DNA of 64,000 bases from an uncultured Ruminococcus sp. (GTDB taxonomy: Bacteria; Bacillota; Clostridia; Oscillospirales; Acutalibacteraceae): positions 45,267 through 109,266 of the forward strand of contig CACYTI010000006.1 in NCBI GenBank assembly GCA_902777275.1, read 5' to 3'. The notes under the pieces are model-generated. The model ran no database searches. It worked only from the letters and a program-made list of their open reading frames with translations, and was not told where the DNA came from. Position numbers and translations under genes: made by a program. Below are positions 43,924 through 50,941 of this stretch, piece by piece. The number at the start of each line of letters is the position of its first letter. Position 1 is the stretch's first letter.

Positions 43924-44730
43924 ATGGCTGTCAAGGTTCAGCTCCTGGCATACACGCCAAACCCTGAGCAAACCGTTGCTATGGCGGCTAAGCTTTGCTA
44001 TTCGCCGTCGGAAATAGAGAACATCCGCGAGGGGCTTACAGAGGAAAAAACAGCCTCGTTTATTGATATGCTTGTGAGCATCGGTCACACAAGCACGATA
44101 GAGCACGTTTCGTTCACGTTCGGGATTGAGGGCATTTCGCGCGCCTGCTCACATCAGCTTGTGCGCCACAGGATAGCCTCCTACAGTCAGCAGTCACAGC
44201 GTTATGTTGACGGCACAAAATTCGATTTTGTCACTCCGCCCGAAATCTTAAACAACCCGAAAGCGCTCGGCGTGTACAACCGGGTGATCGAGAATCAGAC
44301 GCGGGCTTATAAAGAGATCCGCGACGCGTTGGCGGCTGGATATATAAAGGAGTTTATGGGTGAGGAGCTTTCGGGCAGCGATGAGGAAATTATTGATTCC
44401 TTTAAAGAAACAAACAAATCCGAGTGCGCCGCTTTTATAAAAAAAGCAAACGAGGACGCGCGGTTTATTCTTCCCAATGCCGCAACAACAAAAATCATCT
44501 GCACATTTAACGCTCGCAGCCTGCAAAACTTTTTTGCTCACCGCTGCTGCAACCGCGCCCAGTGGGAGATCCGCGAGGTAGCCGAGAAAATGCTGCTCTG
44601 CTGTCTTGAGGTCGCTCCGCACTTGTTTCAAAACTGCGGACCGTCCTGTCTGTTCGGCCCCTGTCCCGAGGGGAAAATGAGCTGCGGCAAGCAAAAGGAA
44701 ATGCGCGAAAAGTACCGCCGTAACTCCTAA
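43924..44730 (+). CDS. thyX: Flavin-dependent thymidylate synthase
   Basis: ThyX makes dTMP from dUMP using methylene-tetrahydrofolate, NADPH and FAD, and replaces ThyA in many anaerobes. The 268-residue protein has the ThyX signature RHRIASYSQQSQRY (R-H-R followed by the spaced Ser and Arg), the preceding EHVSFTFGIEGISRACSHQ, and a C-terminal FFAHRCCNRAQWEIRE motif. It ends with a cysteine-rich segment (CGPSCLFGPCPEGKMSCG) as in many clostridial members. ATG 43924 lies nine bases after AAAAGGTGG; the in-frame ATG 21 bases earlier overlaps this ribosome site and is less likely. It leads a long co-directional gene run and is followed by thymidylate kinase, the next step of the pathway. Confidence 0.95.
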   Translation: MAVKVQLLAYTPNPEQTVAMAAKLCYSPSEIENIREGLTEEKTASFIDMLVSIGHTSTIEHVSFTFGIEGISRACSHQLVRHRIASYSQQSQRYVDGTKFDFVTPPEILNNPKALGVYNRVIENQTRAYKEIRDALAAGYIKEFMGEELSGSDEEIIDSFKETNKSECAAFIKKANEDARFILPNAATTKIICTFNARSLQNFFAHRCCNRAQWEIREVAEKMLLCCLEVAPHLFQNCGPSCLFGPCPEGKMSCGKQKEMREKYRRNS

Positions 44731-44755
44731 GGTTTTTATAAAGGGCGTATTATCA

Positions 44756-45421
44756 ATGAAATCGAAACTGATAGTTATAGAAGGGCTTGACGGCTCGGGC
44801 AAGGCGACCCAGACGAAAATCCTTGCCGAACGCCTTAAAGCTCAGGGTCACACCGTCAGGCAGCTTGAATTCCCCGATTATTCAAGTCCCGCTTCGGCGC
44901 TTGTTAAGATGTATCTTGGCGGCGAATTCGGCTCGCGACCCGAGGACGTCAACGCTTACGCGGCGTCGGCGTTCTACGCTGTGGACCGTGCGGCGGGTTG
45001 GCTCAAGGACTGGAAAAGGGATTATGAAAACGGAGCGGTTCTGTTGAGCGACCGCTACTGCACTTCAAATATAATATACCAGATGGCTAAGGTCAGCGAC
45101 GGCGAGCGCAACAGCTTCATTCGATGGCAGACCGATTTTGAATATGACAAGTTAGGGCTTCCGCGCCCCGACGCCGTGATATATTTGGACGTTGCCCCCG
45201 ATGTTTCTCAGAAGCTCATGGAGCGCAGATACGGCGGCGACAACAGCAAGAAGGATTTGCACGAAAGCAATTTCCGCTATCTGCTCTCATGCCGCAGAAG
45301 TGCGCTCTACGCGGCTGAAAAATGCGGCTGGCTGATGGTCGATTGCTGCCGAAACGGAGAGATCAGACCGGTTTTCGATATCGCGTGTGAGATCGAAGAG
45401 TTGATAAAAACGATTTTATGA
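44756..45421 (+). CDS. tmk: Thymidylate kinase family protein
   Basis: This P-loop kinase phosphorylates dTMP to dTDP. The 221-residue protein has VIEGLDGSGKATQTK (P-loop), EFPDYSSPASALV, LSDRYCTSNIIYQ and the DVAPDVSQKLMERR region covering the lid. It is typical of a clostridial branch annotated as dTMP kinase-like, somewhat different from the E. coli enzyme. The position 25 bases after thyX strongly supports the role, because the two enzymes act in sequence. Its last four bases overlap the next gene (ATGA). Confidence 0.9.
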   Translation: MKSKLIVIEGLDGSGKATQTKILAERLKAQGHTVRQLEFPDYSSPASALVKMYLGGEFGSRPEDVNAYAASAFYAVDRAAGWLKDWKRDYENGAVLLSDRYCTSNIIYQMAKVSDGERNSFIRWQTDFEYDKLGLPRPDAVIYLDVAPDVSQKLMERRYGGDNSKKDLHESNFRYLLSCRRSALYAAEKCGWLMVDCCRNGEIRPVFDIACEIEELIKTIL

Positions 45422-46305
45422 TAAATTTTAAGCCAATTCAAAAAGAAAAAATCAGTGAATACAAGTCGTATTACAGCGACGCCGAGGGCTTGGGCTGCGA
45501 ATGTAACTTTGTCAGCGGCTACCTTTGGAACGAGGCTTATCTTCTTAGAGCTGCGGTTTATGACGATACTCTGATAAAGGCGTATTTTCGCGGCGACGGT
45601 CGGGTTTGGGGCTATTGCTTTCCGCACGGAAAAAACGTGCGCGGCGCTGTTGAGGCGATTTTTGCCGACGCAGCCGAACGCGGCCAGGAAGCTCGTATCG
45701 CTTACATGACCCGAAAAGAGCGGGAGAGCCTTGAAGCGCTTTTTCCCGAACGCTTTACGTATGAGCGCGAGTCGAATAATCAGGATTATATCTACCTCAC
45801 GCACGATTTGGCGACGCTGACGGGCAAAAAATACCACGCCAAGCGCAACCACATTTCGCGTTTTTATCGCACTTACGGCGACGACGTGCATTTTGCCACG
45901 CTCGATCGGAGAAATCTTTCCGACGCAGAGTTTGTTATGAGGCTTTGGTTTGCGGAGAATGATATTGAGCCCGAGAAGAGCGACGAGTATAAGGTGTTCC
46001 TGAAAGCGTGCGCCGATTTTGAAGATTTACAGATTCAGGGCGCTGTGCTTTATGTTGACGGGAAGCCCGCTGCGATGACCGCAGGAAGCGAGATTTCCGA
46101 ACTGTGCTTCGACGTCATGTTTGAGAAAGCTCTGCGGGCGTATGACGGCATTTACGCCGTTATAAATAATGAATTTGCAAAAATCCTAACAAGGTATAAA
46201 TACATCAACAGGGAAGAGGATTTGGGAATCGAAGGACTTCGCAGGGCAAAGCTTTCGTATTACCCCGCGATAATATACGACAGATTTTCCGCTTTCCCAA
46301 AATGA
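45418..46305 (+). CDS. DUF2156 (phosphatidylglycerol lysyltransferase C-terminal-like) protein
   Basis: A 295-residue cytoplasmic protein matching the DUF2156 family, whose double GNAT-like fold is also found at the C terminus of MprF and in FemX-type aminoacyl transferases. Recognisable features are CEFNFVSGYLW-type N-terminal region (here CECNFVSGYLWNEAYLLR), DYIYLTHDLATLTGKKYHAKRNHI, and INREEDLGIEGLRRAKLSYYP at the end. Members are proposed to use aminoacyl-tRNA as donor, but the substrate of stand-alone proteins is not known. The start overlaps the stop of tmk and its end overlaps the following GNAT gene, so it is translationally coupled to both. Confidence 0.82.
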   Translation: MINFKPIQKEKISEYKSYYSDAEGLGCECNFVSGYLWNEAYLLRAAVYDDTLIKAYFRGDGRVWGYCFPHGKNVRGAVEAIFADAAERGQEARIAYMTRKERESLEALFPERFTYERESNNQDYIYLTHDLATLTGKKYHAKRNHISRFYRTYGDDVHFATLDRRNLSDAEFVMRLWFAENDIEPEKSDEYKVFLKACADFEDLQIQGAVLYVDGKPAAMTAGSEISELCFDVMFEKALRAYDGIYAVINNEFAKILTRYKYINREEDLGIEGLRRAKLSYYPAIIYDRFSAFPK

Positions 46306-47123
46306 ATCACGCAATGATCAATTACAGAAAAATCAAAAATGACGACTTGCCGCTTTTACTTGAATTATGGCTGAGCAGCTTTGATGATGAACCTGAAGCG
46401 GCAGAATTATTCTTTAAAAAAAATTTATCTTACACTCACGGCTATATTGCCGAGGACGGTAAAAATATTGCAGCGGCGCTCTATTTGGTGGACTGCCGAC
46501 TGTGCGGAATGTCAGCGCATTATCTTTGCGGTGCCGCGACAAAGGCATCATTTCGCAGGCGCGGAATAATGACGGAGCTGATAGAGTTCGCGCTTGCCGA
46601 CGCTTCGGCGCGGGGCGACGTTTACTCTGTTTTGCTTCCGGCTGACAAAAATCTTTATGATTTTTACGCCAAGCGGGGATATCTCCCCAAGGGCAGAGCT
46701 TGCCGGGCGGAATTTGACACGGCGGATTTCGGTACAATCCCCGATACAAACGCTTTGCCGGATACTGACAGGCTTCAGGAAAATTGTTTAAAAGATAAAT
46801 TTCTTTTGTGGAATAATAACTATTTGCTTTTTGCCCGTGATTACTACTCTGTTTACGGAGCAAAAATCTTGCGGAGCAACGGAGTTTTAGCGTTCTGTTA
46901 TCTGAACGGCAGCTCGGCAGATGTTTTTTATGCGGTTTATAATGACATAAAAGAATTAAAACAAATACTTTTCGATGAAGGCGTAAGAAGGTTCACGCTC
47001 ACAGGCAGCGTTGAGCAGCCGCTTTTTGAAGGAGTCCGGCCAATGACTTACGGCATGGTCAGACCTCTGCAAAAGGAAGTTGACGTGCCTGACAGCGTTT
47101 TCATCGGAATAACACTCAGTTAA
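46302..47123 (+). CDS. GNAT family N-acetyltransferase
   Basis: A 273-residue protein with an N-terminal GNAT acetyltransferase domain: YRKIKNDDLPLLLELW, LCGAATKASFRRRGIMTELI (the acetyl-CoA-binding R-x-x-G-x pattern as RRRGI) and YDFYAKRGYLPKG. A second half of about 130 residues has weaker similarity to the C-terminal part of Eis-like acetyltransferases. The acceptor is unknown. It overlaps the DUF2156 gene by four bases and is followed after 18 bases by the DJ-1 family gene, so it belongs to the same operon. Confidence 0.8.
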   Translation: MNHAMINYRKIKNDDLPLLLELWLSSFDDEPEAAELFFKKNLSYTHGYIAEDGKNIAAALYLVDCRLCGMSAHYLCGAATKASFRRRGIMTELIEFALADASARGDVYSVLLPADKNLYDFYAKRGYLPKGRACRAEFDTADFGTIPDTNALPDTDRLQENCLKDKFLLWNNNYLLFARDYYSVYGAKILRSNGVLAFCYLNGSSADVFYAVYNDIKELKQILFDEGVRRFTLTGSVEQPLFEGVRPMTYGMVRPLQKEVDVPDSVFIGITLS

Positions 47124-47141
47124 TAAAAGGAAGGTATTTTT

Positions 47142-47681
47142 ATGTATTATTTGTTTTTGGCAAACGGCTTTGAAATCACCGAGGCTATGGCTCCTTTGGA
47201 TATTATGCGCCGCGCTGGCATGGACGTGCAGACCGTAGGCGTGACCGGAAGCGAGGTTCAAAGCTCAAACGGCGTGACCGTAAAGGCTGACATTGATTTG
47301 TCGCAGATCTCATATGATGACATCGAGGGAGCTATCCTCCCCGGCGGAATGCCCGGCACGCTCAACCTCAAGGCGTGCTCTGCCGTTACCGATTGCGTTC
47401 GCTTCTGTTATGACAGCGGAAAGCTTGTTGCTTCGATTTGCGCCGCCCCGTCGATTTTCGGCGCTATGGAGATTCTGCGCGACAGGACGGCAACCTGCTT
47501 CCCCGGCTTTGAAAAGGACTTAAAGGGAGCTGTCTGCACCGGCGCGCACACCGAGACTGACGGAAATGTGATCACCGCAAAGGGAGCTGGCTGCGCGTTG
47601 GAGTTCGGTCATGCAATCGTATCCTATGCCCTGTCAAAGAGATCCGCGGACAAGGTTTTAAGTGATATGCAATGCTTTTAA
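47142..47681 (+). CDS. DJ-1/PfpI family protein (YajL-like)
   Basis: A 179-residue member of the DJ-1/PfpI superfamily. It begins YYLFLANGFEITEAMAPLD, with the conserved acidic residue, contains AILPGGMPGT and the nucleophile elbow ASICAAPSIFG with the reactive cysteine, and ends with the ALEFGHAIV segment. Relatives include protective chaperones and glyoxalase- or deglycase-like proteins; activity here is not predictable. AAAGGAAGG lies upstream of the start. The 3' end overlaps the start of the 5-formyltetrahydrofolate cyclo-ligase gene by 10 bases, and the pair is common in Clostridia. Confidence 0.9.
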   Translation: MYYLFLANGFEITEAMAPLDIMRRAGMDVQTVGVTGSEVQSSNGVTVKADIDLSQISYDDIEGAILPGGMPGTLNLKACSAVTDCVRFCYDSGKLVASICAAPSIFGAMEILRDRTATCFPGFEKDLKGAVCTGAHTETDGNVITAKGAGCALEFGHAIVSYALSKRSADKVLSDMQCF

Positions 47682-48256
47682 AGAACGTCAGAGAAGAAAA
47701 GCGTCGATTGCGCAAGCGTTACAAAAAGCTGCGCAGAGAATGTCCGCCCGACGTCAAAGCGAAGCTTGACAATGGGCTTACCGAACGGCTGTTGGATATG
47801 GAGGAGTACAAGGACGCGCAAAGGCTGTTTATTTTTGTTTCTTCTCCGATAGAATGCGACACCTCACGGATCATCAGCGACGCGCTTCAGAGAGGAAAAC
47901 AGGTTGCTGTGCCGCGCTGCACGGAAAAAACGGGAATAATGCATTTTTATTTCATCAGTTCTATGGGCGATCTTTCACCGGGCGCATTCTCATTGCTTGA
48001 GCCGGATCCTCAAAAATGCGAGCCGGTAAAAGATTTGTCAAACGGTTTATGTGTCGTACCGGGGCTTTGCTTCGACCTTGAAGGCTACCGTTTGGGCTTC
48101 GGAAAGGGCTACTACGACAGATTCCTCGATTATTTCGGCGGTGTTACCGTCGGAATATGCTATTCAAAATACATTGAAAAACAGCTCCCCCGCGGAGCGC
48201 ATGACAGGCATACGGATATATTAGTAACCGAAAGGTTTATCAACCGCAACTTATAA
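47672..48256 (+). CDS. 5-formyltetrahydrofolate cyclo-ligase
   Basis: This enzyme uses ATP to convert 5-formyl-THF to 5,10-methenyl-THF, returning the stored folate to the active pool. The 194-residue protein has the basic N-terminal stretch KRRLRKRYKKLRR, the FVSSPIECDT segment and the family signature RLGFGKGYYDRFL, followed by VGICYSKY near the C terminus. It overlaps the DJ-1 gene by 10 bases. Placement in an operon with thyX fits shared folate metabolism, because ThyX consumes methylene-THF. Confidence 0.92.
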   Translation: MLLKNVREEKRRLRKRYKKLRRECPPDVKAKLDNGLTERLLDMEEYKDAQRLFIFVSSPIECDTSRIISDALQRGKQVAVPRCTEKTGIMHFYFISSMGDLSPGAFSLLEPDPQKCEPVKDLSNGLCVVPGLCFDLEGYRLGFGKGYYDRFLDYFGGVTVGICYSKYIEKQLPRGAHDRHTDILVTERFINRNL

Positions 48257-48267
48257 GAGGTGTATGT

Positions 48268-49605
48268 ATGGAAAAAACTCAAGACGACCGCAACAATATT
48301 GATGAGCAGCGCCGTAAAAAAGCGGAGAACTTTCATCTGAATATAGCGGATGAAGGCGAGGCTAAGAACGGTTCCGAAAGCAATTCCCAGGTAATCAATT
48401 CATACAGCGGTCAGGACGTAAAGGAGCAGATCGCGCGCGAGTCGAAAAAATCTCTTCGCAAGCGCGACCGCGCGCAAAAAAAAGAGCTCAGAAGGCGCAA
48501 CCGCCGCAACCGCCGCATTTTCCGCGTGATGTGGATAATTTCCGTTATACTTATCGGAACGATGATTTCCACCTATGTTGTGACGGGAATGAATGATTTG
48601 CTGGCGATCAATCGTCCGGACGATACGGAGGTTTCGGTAAAGATCCCCGCAGATCCGACGCTTGAAAGCGTCACCGAAGCGCTCGTCCGGAACGGAGTTA
48701 TAAAAGAAGGCAGTTATTTTAAAATGTTCGCTTCGCTCACCGGCTCCGGAAACGACTTCACAGAGGGTACCTACCAGCTCCGAAAGAACATGGACTATCA
48801 GGCTATTCTGACCAATTTGGGCGGAAAATCCAGCCGTATCGACACGGTTGAGGTGACGATCATCGAAGGTATGAACGTTATCGAGATCGCGGACAAGCTC
48901 GTTGAGGAAGGCGCTCTTAACGATAAGGATAAATTCCTCGAATACTGCGCCTCCGATAAATTTGACGAGGACTTTGACTTTTTGCGCGAAATCAAAAACT
49001 CGGGCGAGCGTTACTACAAGCTTGAGGGTTATCTCTATCCCGATAAATATGAGTTCTATCACAACGACGATCCGCTGAGTATCATTTATAAGTTCTTGAA
49101 CAACTTTGAAAAGAAGCTTTACACAAAGCAGGCTTTTGATAACTACGAGAGACTCTATTCGATCAACAAGATGATCTCCAAGACAAACTCGGAGTACACA
49201 CTTGACCAAATTTTGACAATCGCTTCGATCGTTCAGGCAGAGGCGGCGAACAAAGAGGATATGTACGTTATTTCCGCTATTATCCGCAATCGTCTCGAAG
49301 CCGATGTCGATTTAGGTGTTATGAACCTCGGCCTGGATTCAACAAAGTACTATCCTTACCGCACAGCGGAGGATCTTCCCGCCGCAGCGGGCAAAAACTT
49401 TAAAAGCAGATACGATACCTACACTCTCATGGGTCTGCCGCCGGGACCGATCTGCAACCCCGGAAACGAGGCTATAAAAGCCGCGCTGCTGCCTGATCCC
49501 AATTCTTCCAGTTACTACTATTTCTGCCACGACAAGAATGGACAGGCTTACTATGCCTCGACCATAGAAGAACATGAGGCTAATTTGGAGTACATTAATC
49601 AATGA
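48268..49605 (+). CDS. mltG: Endolytic transglycosylase MltG
   Basis: MltG cuts nascent glycan strands at the membrane and is thought to set their length. The 445-residue protein has an acidic then strongly basic cytoplasmic tail (KSLRKRDRAQKKELRRRNRR, residues about 65-84), one membrane helix (about 88-110), a LysM-like segment and the YceG domain. The catalytic glutamate lies in SIVQAEAANKEDM, followed by VISAIIRNRLEADVDLGV and YDTYTLMGLPPGPICNPG. The long basic tail is larger than in E. coli MltG and is typical of Gram-positive members. A weak AGAGGTGTATGT site precedes the start. It overlaps the next gene by four bases. Confidence 0.93.
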   Translation: MEKTQDDRNNIDEQRRKKAENFHLNIADEGEAKNGSESNSQVINSYSGQDVKEQIARESKKSLRKRDRAQKKELRRRNRRNRRIFRVMWIISVILIGTMISTYVVTGMNDLLAINRPDDTEVSVKIPADPTLESVTEALVRNGVIKEGSYFKMFASLTGSGNDFTEGTYQLRKNMDYQAILTNLGGKSSRIDTVEVTIIEGMNVIEIADKLVEEGALNDKDKFLEYCASDKFDEDFDFLREIKNSGERYYKLEGYLYPDKYEFYHNDDPLSIIYKFLNNFEKKLYTKQAFDNYERLYSINKMISKTNSEYTLDQILTIASIVQAEAANKEDMYVISAIIRNRLEADVDLGVMNLGLDSTKYYPYRTAEDLPAAAGKNFKSRYDTYTLMGLPPGPICNPGNEAIKAALLPDPNSSSYYYFCHDKNGQAYYASTIEEHEANLEYINQ

Positions 49606-50822
49606 TAAAAAAACCCGAAATACTGTCTCCTGCGGGAGACGCCGAATGTCTGCGTGCCGCCCTGAGCTTCGGGGCGGACGCGGTATTCCTTGCAGGCAGG
49701 ATGTTCGGAATGCGTTCGTCTCCGAAAAATTTTGACGCTGACGAGCTTAAAGATGCCTGCGCGTCCGCTCACGCGGCGGGCAAAAAGATTTATTTGACCT
49801 GTAACACATTGCCGCGCAACGGCGAGCTTGCGGCGCTGCCCGACTTTTTGGCAGCGGCGCAGGATTTCGGCGTTGACGCGTTTATAATCGCCGATTTAGG
49901 CGTGTTTGAGTCGGCAAAACGCTATGCCCCCAAGGTGGCACGTCACATTTCAACACAGGCGGGAGTTACAAACTACGCTTCCGCGACCGTGCTTTACAAT
50001 ATGGGAGCGTCGCGCATCGTGACGGCAAGGGAGATACCGCTCGATGAAATCGCCGAAATCAGGGCGAAAGCGCCGAAGGAGCTTGAAATCGAGTGCTTTG
50101 TTCACGGCGCGATGTGCGTGTCTTTTTCGGGCAGGTGCCTTATTTCGAGCTATCTTACGGGGCGTGACGCTAACCGCGGCGACTGCGCCCAGCCCTGCCG
50201 CTGGAAATACCATTTGTATGAGGAGAACCGCAAAGGGCAGTTTTTTCCCGTTGAGGAGGATGACAGCGGAACATTTTTATACAATTCCCGCGATCTGTGC
50301 ATGATAGAGCATATCCCCGAGCTTGTAAGGGCGGGAGTTTCAAGCTTTAAAATTGAGGGCAGGGCAAAATCCGCATACTACACCGCCGTGACGACAAATG
50401 CCTACCGCAAGGCGGTTGACGAATATTTTGAGAAGGGCGATCCGTTTTCGCTCAGCCCGTGGATAAAAGAAGAGCTTGAAAAAATAAGCCACCGTGAATA
50501 CAGCACGGGCTTTTATTTTGGCGGCGAGCCGGGTCAGTCAACAGGCGACGGCGGCTATATACGTCACTACGACAACGCCGCAGTCTGTGAAAAATGCCTT
50601 GATGACGAAACCTCCCTTGTTTCCCAGCGAAACAAGTTTTGGGTCGGAGATACCCTTGACGTCTTGCCTCCGTGCGGCGTTCCGTTTCTCATCAAGTGCC
50701 TCAGCCTTACAAATGCCGAAGGTGAGAGCGTTGACAGCGCACCTCACCCGACCGAGCTGCTTACAATGCACTCGGACAAGCCTGTTCCCGCAGGCTCGGT
50801 GCTCAGGCGCAGGCGGGTTTAA
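49602..50822 (+). CDS. U32 family peptidase-like protein (tRNA/rRNA hydroxylation type)
   Basis: A 406-residue U32 protein: EILSPAGDAECLRAALSFGAD at the start (a conserved TIM-barrel beginning), IADLGVF, the family signature ECFVHGAMCVSFSGRCL, SSYLTGRDANRGDCAQPCRW with the cysteines that probably hold an iron-sulfur cluster, and SSFKIEGRAKSAYY. Characterised relatives such as TrhP and RlhA hydroxylate RNA using prephenate, while others are called collagenase-like proteases; RNA modification is the likelier role. Its start overlaps mltG by four bases, so it ends the long thyX-led gene run. Confidence 0.9.
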   Translation: MIKKPEILSPAGDAECLRAALSFGADAVFLAGRMFGMRSSPKNFDADELKDACASAHAAGKKIYLTCNTLPRNGELAALPDFLAAAQDFGVDAFIIADLGVFESAKRYAPKVARHISTQAGVTNYASATVLYNMGASRIVTAREIPLDEIAEIRAKAPKELEIECFVHGAMCVSFSGRCLISSYLTGRDANRGDCAQPCRWKYHLYEENRKGQFFPVEEDDSGTFLYNSRDLCMIEHIPELVRAGVSSFKIEGRAKSAYYTAVTTNAYRKAVDEYFEKGDPFSLSPWIKEELEKISHREYSTGFYFGGEPGQSTGDGGYIRHYDNAAVCEKCLDDETSLVSQRNKFWVGDTLDVLPPCGVPFLIKCLSLTNAEGESVDSAPHPTELLTMHSDKPVPAGSVLRRRRV

Positions 50823-50941
50823 ATTATTATAACACGCAGCAGGGGAGCTCCACGCGGGCTCCCGTCAAATTGCATATTATCATAAATTTGGCAATGATTC
50901 AGATCTAACACCGATATTGAAATTAAAAGGAGTAATCTAAA

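Noticed and set aside
50823-50941. T-box leader for alaS
   Set aside because: The gap is only 119 bases and lacks the conserved T-box sequence and an antiterminator; only an imperfect hairpin is present.
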